Of a stretch of DNA of 64,000 nucleotides, positions 8,946-18,751 are shown one piece after another. Every line of letters starts with the position of its first letter. Within the stretch, counting starts at the first letter, position 1. Both the position numbers and the translations under genes were made by a program. The stretch comes from Herminiimonas arsenitoxidans (lineage in GTDB: Bacteria; Pseudomonadota; Gammaproteobacteria; Burkholderiales; Burkholderiaceae_D). The stretch spans positions 1,798,001 through 1,862,000 of the forward strand of contig NZ_LT671418.1 of the NCBI RefSeq assembly GCF_900130075.1, given 5' to 3'. The notes under the pieces are model-generated. The model was given only the letters and a program-made list of their open reading frames with translations, had not been told where the DNA came from and did not search any database.

Positions 8946-11819
8946 TCAGATCAGAGAGCCGGTTGTTTCAATCTGCAGACGCTTGCTATCTTGCAGCATA
9001 TTTTCTAATGCTTGAGCAGTAACCGGTCGACTGAAGAAATATCCTTGGATCTGATCGCAATCGTGCTGTTGCAGATAAGCCAGTTGCGCTTCGGTTTCCA
9101 CACCCTCCGCGATCACCGTCAGACGTAAGCTATGCGCCAGTGAAATGATGGATGCAACGATGGCGGCATCATCTGGATCGGTAGTGATGTCATTGACGAA
9201 TGAGCGATCAATTTTCAACACATCGATAGGGAAGCGTTTCAGATAAGACAGACTGGAATACCCTGTACCAAAATCGTCAATCGACAATTTCACCCCCAGC
9301 GCCTTCAACTCGCGCAAGACGCCGATCGCATGATCGACATCCGCCATCACCAGACTTTCCGTCAATTCGATTTCCAGATACTCAGGCGCCAGCTCTGCTT
9401 CTTGCAAGGCCAAGGCGATCGACTCCAGCAAATCCTGCTGGGCAAACTGGCGCGATGACAGATTGACCGACATCCGCAAGTAGCCCAAACCACTCGCCTG
9501 CCATGCCTTGTTTTGCAAGCATGCTGTACGTATTACCCATGCACCGATAGGCACGATCAAACCGGTCTCTTCTGCCAAGCCGATAAAGCGCATAGGCGGA
9601 ATCATGCCCAACTCCGGATGCTCCCAGCGTATCAACGCTTCTACACCGACAATTTTTCCCGTACGCAAATCTACTTGCGGCTGGTAGTGCAAGATGAATT
9701 CTTCACGCTCCAAGGCATTACGCAAATCACCCTCGATTCGCAAGCGCTCCAAGGCACGTTCATTCATCGCCGAGGTATAGAACTGGAAGTTATTACGTCC
9801 GGTTTCTTTCGCTCTATACATTGCGATATCGGCATGTTTGATCAGCTCTTCCGGTGTTGCACCATCGGTCGGATAAACCGCGACACCCACACTGCTGCTG
9901 ATGAAAAATTCATGACCTTCAATCGTCAACGGCTGCGCGATGCCATCCATGATGCGCTGGACTATCCCGGTCGATAATCCGGAGTCGATACGTTCAGGGA
10001 GGATCAGTACAAACTCATCGCCACCCATGCGCGATACTGTATCTGTGTCACGTACAGCCAATTGCAAACGCTCTGCGATAGCTTTCAACAAAATATCGCC
10101 CGCTTGATGGCCCAGCGTATCGTTCACGAATTTGAAGCGATCCAGATCGACAAAGGCAATCCAGATCGGATGGTTATAACGATGTGCATACGAAATCGCC
10201 TGACTCAAGCGATCACGCAACAAGCTGCGATTTGCCAAACCTGTCAATGCATCCCGATTGGTCTGGAACTCCAGTTCCGATTCATAACGTTTGGTCGCCG
10301 TAATATCGTATTGCGCAACAACGAAATGGCTCACCTCGCCGGTATCGTCCTTGACTGGCGCAACATATAAATCGCTCCAGAACAAAGTGCCATCCTTGCG
10401 ATAGTTGCGCAGAACAGCATGGCCTTCTCTTTTCTCCAATGCGATCGCACGAATCTCTTCAATACCAGGTTGATCGCTATCCTTGCCCCACAAGAATCCA
10501 ATGTTCCGACCTATCGTTTCTTCCAGGGTGTAGCCGGTAATCCGTTCGAATGCAGGATTCACATATTCAATCGGATAATGTGGTGCCAGCGCGCTGGTAA
10601 TGATGATCGCATTCGCACTGGCTTCGATTGCTCGCTCACGTAACTGCAACTCGTGCTCGGCATGCTTGCGTGCAGCGATATCAGCAATCAAGTCTTCATT
10701 GACTGCGCGTAGCTGCGCAGTTCTATCATCGACCAGCAACTGAATGCGGCGTGAACGGTCTACTACTGTTTGCAGATAAATCGCTGAAGCGACACTTAAA
10801 AGAAGTCCCGCAAGGAAAGCCCACAAGGCGTTGCTACTTTTTTTGATGAACAAGGTAGGAGGTGTAGACACCACCATATTCCATGTTTTGCCAGCAATAT
10901 CAAATACATGTTGGTAAGGTGCCGGCTGGTCATAGAACAACCACTTTGGAAGGCCGAGCATAGCTTCATGCACCGTCGGGATGGTCCCTTGGCCAAAGAC
11001 CAGGCTATCTTCATTTTGTTCGGCACTTGCATACACACTGACATCTACGTCCAGATCAATATTCGAAGCCAGCAAGAAATTATCTGCGTCCAGTGATTTG
11101 GCTATTAAATCACCGCTACGAAAAACTGCTGCCGTATCGCCTATCACCGCCAGACGACGCGATGCGATATCTGTCAGCGGCATACCGGCCTGATAGACCG
11201 GCATCAAAACAATGAAACCACGCTGTACTGTACGTTCTTGCAGCAAGCGCAGTAATCCGGTCGCAGAAGGTTTGCCAGTATCAATCGCGCGCTGCATTGC
11301 GGCGCGCTGAAACGGATAAGAGTCTGAATCAAAACCCAATGCAACGTCATTGCCTTGCATAGGCTCTATGTAATCCACTACGCGATAGCGCGCTCGTTCA
11401 CTCGCTGGCACGCGCTTGCCATCAACCACTTCCGTAATCGAAAATTCTGGATAGTGCGCACGCATTGCCGCCTCGTACTTCGGGCGCTCTTGATTCGACA
11501 CATAACGATGAAAATTGAAAGCCTGGATGTAAGGATTACGGGCCAGCAAAGGAATGGAAAACGATGCGAATTGCTCTCGACTGATCGTACCGAAGGTAGT
11601 GAATAATTGATTGATATCGGTCAACACACGCAGCGAACTATCCAGCCCATTCTGCACGGCAGCCACACGCACTTTAGCCTGTTGCTGAAAATCGATATCT
11701 ACCTTGTCATGCTCAAGGCGACGCACCGCCGTAAAAAGCAGTGCACTGATCAACAATCCGATCAGAAGCGTCGACAACGCGGCCAATGACACAGAAAAAG
11801 GTGCGCGACTACGCATCAA
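8946..11819 (-). CDS. CHASE-PAS-GGDEF-EAL cyclic-di-GMP enzyme
   Basis: The 957-residue membrane sensor protein has a span at about 12-32, a periplasmic CHASE domain at about 60-300, a second span at 331-352, a short coiled region, a PAS domain at about 395-510, GGDEF at 520-680 and EAL at 695-945. The cyclase motif GGDEF is intact at 599-603, with the inhibitory RxxD site at 590-593. The phosphodiesterase motif EAL is at 727-729, and DDFGTGYSS and AEGVE follow. Both activities are therefore possible. The CHASE ligand is unknown. It converges on the HEAT/glycosyltransferase pair, with stop codons adjacent at 8945/8946. Confidence 0.93.
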   Translation of the reverse strand: MMRSRAPFSVSLAALSTLLIGLLISALLFTAVRRLEHDKVDIDFQQQAKVRVAAVQNGLDSSLRVLTDINQLFTTFGTISREQFASFSIPLLARNPYIQAFNFHRYVSNQERPKYEAAMRAHYPEFSITEVVDGKRVPASERARYRVVDYIEPMQGNDVALGFDSDSYPFQRAAMQRAIDTGKPSATGLLRLLQERTVQRGFIVLMPVYQAGMPLTDIASRRLAVIGDTAAVFRSGDLIAKSLDADNFLLASNIDLDVDVSVYASAEQNEDSLVFGQGTIPTVHEAMLGLPKWLFYDQPAPYQHVFDIAGKTWNMVVSTPPTLFIKKSSNALWAFLAGLLLSVASAIYLQTVVDRSRRIQLLVDDRTAQLRAVNEDLIADIAARKHAEHELQLRERAIEASANAIIITSALAPHYPIEYVNPAFERITGYTLEETIGRNIGFLWGKDSDQPGIEEIRAIALEKREGHAVLRNYRKDGTLFWSDLYVAPVKDDTGEVSHFVVAQYDITATKRYESELEFQTNRDALTGLANRSLLRDRLSQAISYAHRYNHPIWIAFVDLDRFKFVNDTLGHQAGDILLKAIAERLQLAVRDTDTVSRMGGDEFVLILPERIDSGLSTGIVQRIMDGIAQPLTIEGHEFFISSSVGVAVYPTDGATPEELIKHADIAMYRAKETGRNNFQFYTSAMNERALERLRIEGDLRNALEREEFILHYQPQVDLRTGKIVGVEALIRWEHPELGMIPPMRFIGLAEETGLIVPIGAWVIRTACLQNKAWQASGLGYLRMSVNLSSRQFAQQDLLESIALALQEAELAPEYLEIELTESLVMADVDHAIGVLRELKALGVKLSIDDFGTGYSSLSYLKRFPIDVLKIDRSFVNDITTDPDDAAIVASIISLAHSLRLTVIAEGVETEAQLAYLQQHDCDQIQGYFFSRPVTAQALENMLQDSKRLQIETTGSLI

Positions 11820-11901
11820 TGAGTATTCCCTATGCGGTATTTTTCAAAGCCGGAATTCATGATCAGCAAAAAACCATGCTTGCAAAGCATCTTCAATTAT
11901 A

Positions 11902-11932
11902 AAAAAGCGCGCTTGCACGGCGCGCTTTTTGT
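11902..11932. terminator. Strong GC-rich terminator hairpin
   Basis: An A-run, then GCGCGC, a short loop, GCGCGC and a T-run form a symmetric Rho-independent terminator. It lies just after the CobD/CbiB-family gene on the minus strand and could work in both directions. Confidence 0.85.
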
Positions 11933-11944
11933 GACAGTGGCCAA

Positions 11945-12901
11945 TTAACCCAGCCACTTGGCAATAGATAGCAACAACACCAACAACATCCATAACAACA
12001 ACGCTCGCCACACCAGACCTACAGTGCTTTGCAATGCGCGGCTGGAAGCCTCTTCGCCGACTGGCGCTTCTGTTTCAATATTGATGGAATCAACCGTCCC
12101 TGCATCTGCCGGAATGACATCTGTCGCATTTTCAACCGGTGCACCAAGGCGTATGCCCATCGCGCCACCACCAGCAGAAAGAATGATGCCGATAGCCTCA
12201 TCCTGCCAACGACCGGCAAAATTACGCCACGCATAAATCGCATCTTCGAAGTTACCGACTACCGCAAATGCAGCTGCGGTTAATCGCGCAGGTATCCAGT
12301 CTATCCAGTAAAACGCCTGTGCAGCAAAACGACCGAACTCTTCACGCTCCGCCATTTTTGGTTCGTTCCAGATACGCGCCAGATATTCTGCGACGCGATA
12401 CATGACGGCACCCACCGGACCTAGCGGCGTCAATATCCAGAAGAACACGCCAAAGACATTGCGATGTGTCGTGACCAGTGCCGTTTCTACCGCAATGCGT
12501 GCCACTTCGCTGACATCCATGCCAGCCGTATCGCGTTTGGTCCATTCAGCCAGCAAGGAACGTGCGGTTGCTTCATCGCCGTTATTCAAAGCCAGTTGGA
12601 TAGAGGTAAAGAAGTGACTGTAATGACGGAAGCCCAAAGTCACATACACCACGCCGACATTCACGATCAATGCCGCCAAAGGACCGAGCTTGACGCTGAT
12701 CCAGTACAACAGGGCAACCGGTATCGTGAATGCAGCAATCATCAAGACCCAAGCCAGCCGTCCGTGATGTGCCTGACCTGCGTTGAACGACCCTTCCAGC
12801 TTGGCAGCAAGTGCTCTGGCTCCGGCGTATACCGGGTTATCCGCGCGCAATGGTTTTAATTGCTCGATCAATAGCGCAAAGAAGATGGAAAAGAATGTCA
12901 T
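11945..12901 (-). CDS. CobD/CbiB-family membrane protein
   Basis: The 318-residue integral membrane protein starts MTFFSIFFALLIEQLKPL and has about five hydrophobic segments. It belongs to the CobD/CbiB-like family related to AmpE and to adenosylcobinamide-phosphate synthase, seen as GFRHYSHFFTSIQLALNNGD and later the YRVAEYLARIW segment. No other cobalamin genes are nearby, so a role in vitamin B12 synthesis is not supported by context, and an AmpE-like envelope role is as likely. The last span is at the extreme C-terminus (LLLWMLLVLLLSIAKWLG). It is followed by the strong terminator at 11902-11932. Confidence 0.8.
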   Translation of the reverse strand: MTFFSIFFALLIEQLKPLRADNPVYAGARALAAKLEGSFNAGQAHHGRLAWVLMIAAFTIPVALLYWISVKLGPLAALIVNVGVVYVTLGFRHYSHFFTSIQLALNNGDEATARSLLAEWTKRDTAGMDVSEVARIAVETALVTTHRNVFGVFFWILTPLGPVGAVMYRVAEYLARIWNEPKMAEREEFGRFAAQAFYWIDWIPARLTAAAFAVVGNFEDAIYAWRNFAGRWQDEAIGIILSAGGGAMGIRLGAPVENATDVIPADAGTVDSINIETEAPVGEEASSRALQSTVGLVWRALLLWMLLVLLLSIAKWLG

Positions 12902-13020
12902 TAAAGCGCCTTATTAGTCAGTCAACCCATACGATAACGCAGCACTTCGCGAGAATCAAATAATCAGAAGGATAATATTTTATCGACAGCCAAACTCTGT
13001 ACTGTCTATGTACAACAGGC

Positions 13021-13686
13021 TTACGCCCGCAGAAAATGAAACAGATTACGCAACATGCCCGCCGTTGCACCCCAGATAAAAAAGCGCTCGTAAGGCATAA
13101 CGTAAAAAGTACGGCTACCGGTAAGAAACTCGGCAGTCCGGCGTTGATGATGCATGCCATCCATTAAAAAGGATAGTGGCACTTCAAAAACCTCGGCCAC
13201 CTCAAATGGATCAGCATGTATCTCAAATGGTGGCTGCACGATCCCGACTACGGGCGTCACGCGGAAGCCGGTGCCAGTGTGGTATTCAGGCAAAGTACCA
13301 ATGACATCAATATGACGTCTATTGATGCCCACCTCTTCTTCAGTTTCGCGCAAGGCCGTTTCAATCGGAGAACCATCGTAAGTTTCCATACGGCCGCCGG
13401 GAAAACTGATCTGTCCCGCATGATCGTTCAAATGCGCGGTCCGTTGCGTGAACAATAATGTCGGCCCCGTCTCGCGCAATACGATAGGCAACAAGACAGC
13501 CGCTTCCGTCAATGTTGTATCCATAGGCCGCACCAGACGCTCAACCGTGATTTCCGGTGACCATGCTGGCGGATTGGCAAAACGTGCACGCAATGCATCC
13601 GCCATCAAGCGCTCTGATGCAATGGCCTCTTCTCCACCAAGTGAATCCACAGGGAGTAATTCCGGATCGAAATGCAGTCTGGGCAA
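13021..13686 (-). CDS. Nudix hydrolase, CoA pyrophosphatase type
   Basis: The 221-residue protein has a Nudix core with PGGRMETYDGSP followed by ALRETEEEVGI around residues 96-118, ending in the REtxEEvG metal-binding helix. The preceding TQRTAHLNDHAGQISFPGG segment is typical of the CoA pyrophosphatase (NudL/YeaB) subfamily, which splits CoA to 3',5'-ADP and phosphopantetheine. Length fits. It is transcribed in the same direction as rplS upstream but after that gene's terminator, so it probably has its own promoter. The precise substrate is inferred from the subfamily. Confidence 0.85.
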   Translation of the reverse strand: MPRLHFDPELLPVDSLGGEEAIASERLMADALRARFANPPAWSPEITVERLVRPMDTTLTEAAVLLPIVLRETGPTLLFTQRTAHLNDHAGQISFPGGRMETYDGSPIETALRETEEEVGINRRHIDVIGTLPEYHTGTGFRVTPVVGIVQPPFEIHADPFEVAEVFEVPLSFLMDGMHHQRRTAEFLTGSRTFYVMPYERFFIWGATAGMLRNLFHFLRA

Positions 13687-13885
13687 ATCAGCTTCCTACG
13701 CACAAGAATAATGAATCCAACAATCGCTCAGCAGAACATACATGCCAGAGCTGATACATAAATCGTCAATGATGAAAGTAGCACGAAAAATTTACATGAC
13801 ACATTCATACAATTACTTTAATCGATGTTAAACCTGTCACAGCTTAAGCACCAGATTTAACAATCAAAAAATGTGCCACCAAAAC

Positions 13886-13913
13886 AAAAAAGACACCCGA
13901 AGATGTCTTTTTT
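13886..13913 (-). terminator. Terminator of the rpsP-rplS operon
   Basis: AAAAAAGACA at 13886-13895 and TGTCTTTTTT at 13904-13913 pair around an eight-base loop. On the minus strand the hairpin ends in a U-run, about 45 bases after the rplS stop. Confidence 0.9.
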
Positions 13914-13956
13914 GTTACTACCGAATGAATTGCTCGAATGAATTCGATTAATACAA

Positions 13957-14343
13957 TTATTCTGCAGCTTGTTTTGTTGCAACGCGGCGTTGTGGCAATT
14001 TTTCTTTGATACGTGCCGATTTGCCCGAACGTTCGCGCAAGTAGTACAGTTTTGCACGACGTACGTCACCGCGACGTTTGACTTCGATCGATGCGATCAG
14101 CGGGGAATACAGCTGGAACGTACGTTCGACGCCTTCACCGGACGAGATTTTACGAACGATGAAGTTCGAGTTCAAGCCACGGTTACGACGGGAAATTACA
14201 ACGCCTTCGTAAGCCTGAGCACGTTTGCGCGTACCTTCAACTACGTTAACGTTGACGATCACTGTATCGCCAGGAGCGAAGTCAGGGATGTTTTTTGCCA
14301 GGCGAGCAATTTCTTCTTGCTCTAATGTTTGGATCAAATCCAT
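13957..14343 (-). CDS. rplS: Large ribosomal subunit protein bL19
   Basis: The 128-residue protein begins [11 protein letters not shown] and carries the L19 signatures [16 protein letters not shown] and [17 protein letters not shown]19 sits at the 30S-50S interface. I chose ATG at 14343, which has GGAG nine bases upstream, instead of a GTG/ATG extension seven codons longer. The tail is Lys/Arg rich and longer than in E. coli (115 residues), as is usual in betaproteobacteria. It is the last gene of rpsP-rimM-trmD-rplS. Confidence 0.97.
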   Translation of the reverse strand: MDLIQTLEQEEIARLAKNIPDFAPGDTVIVNVNVVEGTRKRAQAYEGVVISRRNRGLNSNFIVRKISSGEGVERTFQLYSPLIASIEVKRRGDVRRAKLYYLRERSGKSARIKEKLPQRRVATKQAAE

Positions 14344-14360
14344 TTTTATTACTCCAATAA

Positions 14361-14384
14361 CCATCTTGCCGGCGCCAAGATACT
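14361..14384 (-). promoter_or_regulatory. Small dyad in the rplS leader
   Basis: ATCTTG at 14363-14368 and CAAGAT at 14376-14381 flank a GC-rich seven-base loop, about 20 bases before the rplS start on the minus strand. It could be a leader hairpin controlling L19 output or part of an internal terminator. No further support is visible. Confidence 0.35.
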
Positions 14385-14460
14385 GATTGCCCGGTAGAGG
14401 ATGGGGTTAACACATTGCAGGGATTGCACTGCTTCCCTGCTCTACACAACAAACTGCCTA

Positions 14461-15207
14461 TTACAAACTGCTTAAAAACTTTTCATCGGTCCGCGTCAGC
14501 AATCCTGCGGCGCGTGCCTTGATAATCATATCCGGACGCTTCTTTGCAGTTGCTTCCAGTGCACGTTCACGACGCCATTTTTCGATCTCGACATGATGGC
14601 CACCCATCAACACTGCCGGTACCGCTGTGCCTTCGTAAACTTCAGGTCGCGTGTAATGCGGACAATCAAGCAAGCCATTCACAAAGCTGTCTTCAACTGC
14701 CGATGCATCATCATGCAAAACACCGGGCAATTGCCGAATTACCGCATCCATCAATGCCATCGCCGGGATCTCACCGCCTGACAGGACGAAATCGCCGAGG
14801 CTGATTTCTTCATCGACGCAGCTATCCAGAAAGCGCTGGTCTACTGCTTCATAACGTCCGCACAACAAAACCAAACCTGGCTCTGTCGTCAGTTGCATCA
14901 CGCGTTCATGTGTCAATGCCTTGCCTTGCGGCGACAAATACACAACACGGGGTGCAACCAAACCTTGTTCTGTCTGCCTTGCCTTGGCTGCTTGTACAGC
15001 AGCCTCCAGCGGCTTAACCATCATCACCATGCCAGGACCGCCACCATAGGGACGATCATCAACGGTACGATGCTTATCGCTGGTGAAATCGCGCGGATTC
15101 CACAAAGACAATGCACATTTCTTTTGCTCAAACGCGCGTCGTGTAATACCCGACTGCGTAAGTGCTGTGAACATTTCAGGGAACAGCGTGACGACATCAA
15201 ATTGCAT
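14461..15207 (-). CDS. trmD: tRNA (guanine-N1)-methyltransferase
   Basis: The 248-residue enzyme methylates G37 next to the anticodon, using S-adenosylmethionine through a trefoil-knot fold. Visible motifs are the start [26 protein letters not shown] near 50, [13 protein letters not shown] near 113, and the knot region [14 protein letters not shown] chose ATG at 15207, which has AGGAG eight bases upstream; the GTG three codons earlier sits too close to that site. It is the third gene of the rpsP operon, between rimM and rplS. Confidence 0.97.
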   Translation of the reverse strand: MQFDVVTLFPEMFTALTQSGITRRAFEQKKCALSLWNPRDFTSDKHRTVDDRPYGGGPGMVMMVKPLEAAVQAAKARQTEQGLVAPRVVYLSPQGKALTHERVMQLTTEPGLVLLCGRYEAVDQRFLDSCVDEEISLGDFVLSGGEIPAMALMDAVIRQLPGVLHDDASAVEDSFVNGLLDCPHYTRPEVYEGTAVPAVLMGGHHVEIEKWRRERALEATAKKRPDMIIKARAAGLLTRTDEKFLSSL

Positions 15208-15233
15208 CTCGCACACTCCTCAAAACGAAGCGA

Positions 15234-15797
15234 CTAATAATCTAGTCCCCAGTCCACCGTAATTTTTTTTGCTGTTCGATCAACCGTGATGACAAACTGC
15301 TCAACGAACGGGATCAGCAACTCTTGCGGCGCAGCTTTGGCATCAGTAACTTCAGTCGACTGTGGTACGGCCACACGCAAAATAGGATGCGCGCCGTTGT
15401 CCATCATGTCGCTGACCTGACCCAGATGTACGCCCTGCAGATTCTCGACTTCCAGGCCGATCAAATCGACCCAGTAAAATTCATTGTCGGACAGAGCCGG
15501 GAAATGACTGCGCGGGATCTGCACGGCTGCACCTTTCAGCGCCTCCGCGGCATCTCGCCCGGCCACACCCATCAACTGCGCGACTACATCGCCAGAATGA
15601 ATCTTGGATTGCATCATCGCCACGTCATGGAATTCAGGCTTATCCAGCCACCATGTCTTGGCATTCAACAATGCATCCGCATCGGCTGAATAGGGTCTGA
15701 CCCGCACCCAGCCATTCAATCCATACGCACCAGAGATGTAACCAACCAGCACCAAATCTTCAGGAACTTTCATTCCCGATGCCGTTTGATTCGACAA
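15234..15797 (-). CDS. rimM: Ribosome maturation factor RimM
   Basis: The 187-residue protein assists 30S assembly by binding uS19. It has the N-terminal barrel with LVGYISGAYGLNGWVRVRPYS (GxxGLxGxVKV-type motif) and the C-terminal PRC barrel with FYWVDLIGLEV and HPILRV. The start is uncertain: TTG at 15797 is four bases beyond the rpsP stop, while ATG at 15773 gives a version eight residues shorter. Neither has a clear ribosome site, so coupling to rpsP translation is likely. It is the second gene of the operon. Confidence 0.93.
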   Translation of the reverse strand: MSNQTASGMKVPEDLVLVGYISGAYGLNGWVRVRPYSADADALLNAKTWWLDKPEFHDVAMMQSKIHSGDVVAQLMGVAGRDAAEALKGAAVQIPRSHFPALSDNEFYWVDLIGLEVENLQGVHLGQVSDMMDNGAHPILRVAVPQSTEVTDAKAAPQELLIPFVEQFVITVDRTAKKITVDWGLDY

Positions 15798-15800
15798 AAC

Positions 15801-16052
15801 TTAAGCTGCTGCTTTGCCAGCTTGCGCTACCAAACGAGCAACTGTCGGCGACAATTGTGCGCCAACGCCTTGCCAGTAGGCCAGACGGTCTTGCACAATG
15901 CGAACGCTTTCTTCAGCGCCCGATGCTACCGGGTTGTAAAAACCGATGCGTTCAATGAAGCGACCATCGCGGCGATTGCGCGAATCTGTAGCAACAATGT
16001 TAAAGAAAGGGCGCTTTTTTGCACCACCACGAGCTAAACGAATAACGACCAT
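15801..16052 (-). CDS. rpsP: Small ribosomal subunit protein bS16
   Basis: The 83-residue protein begins [25 protein letters not shown], the classic S16 N-terminus, and includes [12 protein letters not shown]. Length is normal. It is the first gene of the rpsP-rimM-trmD-rplS operon, and the operon promoter should lie in the approximately 180 bases between it and the divergent gene at 16238. Confidence 0.97.
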   Translation of the reverse strand: MVVIRLARGGAKKRPFFNIVATDSRNRRDGRFIERIGFYNPVASGAEESVRIVQDRLAYWQGVGAQLSPTVARLVAQAGKAAA

Positions 16053-16237
16053 AATATTTCCAAAAAGTGTCTGAACACGGAAAAAGCCGCAAATTATAGC
16101 CCAAGTAGCGCCGCACCTGCAACCTCATTCACCAGCTTTGGCAACAGCAATGCGACAAATCACGCAAGATTGTCGTTTTCAGGGCGAATACAGGTAATTG
16201 CAACGATGGCGGAGTCTGCCCTTACAATACTCAGCGC

Positions 16238-16648
16238 ATGACAAAAAGCCCGTCCGCAGCCAATAAAAGCCTCTTTTTACCTACCAATAGACGCAATATG
16301 CCCACTCAACACAAGAATAAAACCCTCAGCACTTTCCTTGCGGCAATATTTGGCGGACTAGGACTCCATCGCTTTTATCTTTATGGCAAGAAAGACATTT
16401 GGGCCTGGGTACATCTATTGGGATTACCACTATCCATTTTTGCCGGTTTTATCGGCGCTTTGGTCATCGGCCTGACACCGGATGAGAAATGGGACGCACA
16501 ACACAATATGCATTCCGGTCGCGCATCCAATTCAGGCTGGATCAACATTCTGCTAGTCGTCGTCACTTTTGCCCTGGGCTCAACCGCATTGATCGCCACC
16601 ATCGCCCGTGGATTCGATCTATATCTGACTGGTGGCGCACTCGGTTAA
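16238..16648 (+). CDS. TM2-domain-type small membrane protein
   Basis: This is a small membrane protein of up to 136 residues. KNKTLSTFLAAIFGGLGLHRFYLY is the TM2 signature (a first span followed by a GxHRFYLG-like turn), then come a second segment around 65-85 and another span near 105-130. TM2 proteins are envelope proteins without a firm biochemical role. Two starts are possible: ATG at 16238 and ATG at 16298. A candidate -10 (TACAAT, 16223-16228) would put the transcript start almost on the first ATG, which favours the second. Confidence 0.7.
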   Translation: MTKSPSAANKSLFLPTNRRNMPTQHKNKTLSTFLAAIFGGLGLHRFYLYGKKDIWAWVHLLGLPLSIFAGFIGALVIGLTPDEKWDAQHNMHSGRASNSGWINILLVVVTFALGSTALIATIARGFDLYLTGGALG

Positions 16649-16876
16649 CACCGCTACACCCCGTCCCTCGCACCGCCGCCCCACGGCAGTGCAAGAGTCT
16701 CACCACGATGTGCAGCACTAGTGCGCACTCACCTCCGTATGCATTCAGTTAACTGAGTCACCTGCCCGTTCTGGGCTCCCTCACTTGAATTTCCTCATGG
16801 CACACATAGTGCTTTTATGAAACCTGCGCGTGGCATCGCCACGCTGCTTAATAATTCAAGTCATCAGGGGAGTTTC

Positions 16877-18340
16877 ATGACTATGCGTTCTGCATCCGCT
16901 ACGCTGGCGTTAGCCGTTCTGGTTTCCGGCTTGCTCTTCAATACTGCTTCGGCACAATCTTCGCCATCGGAAGCAAGTTCTCCCGCCGCCACAAGCGAAA
17001 GCCCTCCCCAAGAAGCACAACAAGCAGCGCCGCTCACGATGCCGATGATAGTCGAACCTGCTTCGACTACTGCGCCAGAACCGACTGCAGCAGAACCACT
17101 CAGCAAACCCACTCTGGTCGATGCCTCCAAAATCAGCGCCGGCGACACCGCATGGGTCTTGGCTGCGACTGCACTGGTCTTGCTAATGACGATACCCGGC
17201 CTAGCCTTGTTTTACGCCGGCATGGTGCGCAAGAAAAATGTATTGGCGACGATGGCGCACAGCTTTGTCATCACTTGCCTGATCACCGTCATCTGGGTCG
17301 TCATCGGTTACAGCCTGGCATTCACGCCCGGCTCGCCTTATATCGGTGGACTGGATCGTGTGCTGTTGCACGGCATGGAGTTCATGAAGGAAGCTGGCAA
17401 GGTCACTGTCAGTGAAATCGCACCGACCATTCCGGAAAGCGTCTTCATCATGTTTCAGATGACGTTCGCCATCATTACGCCGGCGCTGATTACCGGCGCC
17501 TTTGCCGAACGCATGAAGTTCTCTGCCTTGCTGATGTTCATCACATTGTGGTCGATTTTTGTCTACGCACCAGTCGCGCACTGGGTATGGGAACCGGGCG
17601 GCTGGCTGGCTGCACGCGGCATACTTGATTTTGCTGGCGGCACCGTGGTGCATATCAATGCGGGTGTCTCCGGCCTGGTTGCCGCCGTCATCATCGGCCC
17701 GCGCCTGGGCTTTGGTAAAGAACCGATGCCGCCACACAATCTTGTCCTGACCGTGATCGGCGCCTGCATGCTGTGGGTAGGCTGGTTCGGCTTTAACGCC
17801 GGCTCCGCAGTTGCCGCAGATGGACGTGCCGGTATGGCTATGTTGGTCACGCAAATCGCGACCGCTGTCGGTGCACTGTCGTGGATGTTTATCGAATGGA
17901 TACGACGCGGCAAGCCATCAGTACTTGGCCTGGTGTCGGGCGCAGTATCGGGCCTGGTCGCCATCACACCGGCATCTGGCTTTGTCGACGTTACCGGCGC
18001 ACTGGTCATAGGTGCAGCCGCTGGCCTCGCCTGCTACTGGGGTGCGACCACGCTCAAATCAAAACTCGGTTACGACGACTCACTCGATGTATTCGGCGTA
18101 CATGCCATCGGTGGCATAGTCGGCGCACTGCTGACCGGCGTATTCGCAGTACAAAGCATAGGCGGTGCACAAAGCAGCTTTGGCAATCAGGCATTCGGCG
18201 TCATCGTGACCGTGGTTTTCTCGGCCGTTATGACCGCACTTATTCTCGGCATCGTCAGCGCACTGGTAGGCTTACGCGTCACGCCGGAAGCTGAAATAGA
18301 AGGACTGGATCTGGAACAACATGGTGAGCACGTGCTATGA
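16877..18340 (+). CDS. amt: Ammonium transporter (Amt family)
   Basis: The 487-residue protein has a cleavable signal peptide (MTMRSA to about TASA), an unusual Ser/Pro/Ala/Glu-rich periplasmic stretch of about 65 residues, and then the eleven-span Amt channel. Family motifs include ADTAWVL-like entry (GDTAWVLAATALVLLM), PGLALFYAGMVRKKN, and the conserved HINAGVSGLVAA and DVFGVHAIGGIVGALLTG carrying the two pore histidines. I chose ATG at 16877, preceded by AGGGGAG; an upstream in-frame ATG at 16817 lacks such a site. The stop overlaps the next gene by four bases. No PII gene is adjacent. Confidence 0.92.
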   Translation: MTMRSASATLALAVLVSGLLFNTASAQSSPSEASSPAATSESPPQEAQQAAPLTMPMIVEPASTTAPEPTAAEPLSKPTLVDASKISAGDTAWVLAATALVLLMTIPGLALFYAGMVRKKNVLATMAHSFVITCLITVIWVVIGYSLAFTPGSPYIGGLDRVLLHGMEFMKEAGKVTVSEIAPTIPESVFIMFQMTFAIITPALITGAFAERMKFSALLMFITLWSIFVYAPVAHWVWEPGGWLAARGILDFAGGTVVHINAGVSGLVAAVIIGPRLGFGKEPMPPHNLVLTVIGACMLWVGWFGFNAGSAVAADGRAGMAMLVTQIATAVGALSWMFIEWIRRGKPSVLGLVSGAVSGLVAITPASGFVDVTGALVIGAAAGLACYWGATTLKSKLGYDDSLDVFGVHAIGGIVGALLTGVFAVQSIGGAQSSFGNQAFGVIVTVVFSAVMTALILGIVSALVGLRVTPEAEIEGLDLEQHGEHVL

Positions 18341-18723
18341 CGGATGAACATCACTCACGTGCCGAACTGGAAACGCATGCCTTTGCCCTGATGGGCAGAT
18401 TGCATGTGAATCTGCGGCGACAAAGCGGCCGGGTTATCGATATCGAATACATGCGTATCGATCCGGCTTATTGTCGCTATCTGTTGAAAATGGCGTCTCT
18501 TTCAACTAGCGAAGACGTACAAGACATAGGACAGAAGTTGCAGGAGGTATTCTTCGGCGAAGAAGGCTTGTTTGTACGCACGGAACCGAGACAACCACTG
18601 CTGACACGCTTGGCGGAACCAGCACCGCCAACATCAACTCCGACGGCCACATCAACGGCACCAGCCGCGACTCCAGAAATCAGCGACCCAGTCGATCGCG
18701 GCTATATCGGGCGCTTACGTTAA
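18337..18723 (+). CDS. Unrecognised protein coupled to the ammonium transporter
   Basis: The 128-residue protein is not recognised. Its start overlaps the amt stop as ATGA, so it is translationally coupled. Residues 1-85 look like a compact alpha/beta domain (RLHVNLRRQSGRVIDIEYMRID, then LSTSEDVQDIGQKLQEVFF). Residues 92-115 are a low-complexity Pro/Thr/Ala linker, and the protein ends in DRGYIGRLR. It has no membrane span or signal peptide. It does not show the T-loop or signature patterns of GlnB/GlnK, the usual partner of Amt. A regulatory role on the transporter is a guess from position. Confidence 0.7.
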   Translation: MTDEHHSRAELETHAFALMGRLHVNLRRQSGRVIDIEYMRIDPAYCRYLLKMASLSTSEDVQDIGQKLQEVFFGEEGLFVRTEPRQPLLTRLAEPAPPTSTPTATSTAPAATPEISDPVDRGYIGRLR

Positions 18724-18751
18724 CTCCTCGCAAACAAGACTGTGCCGCAAA

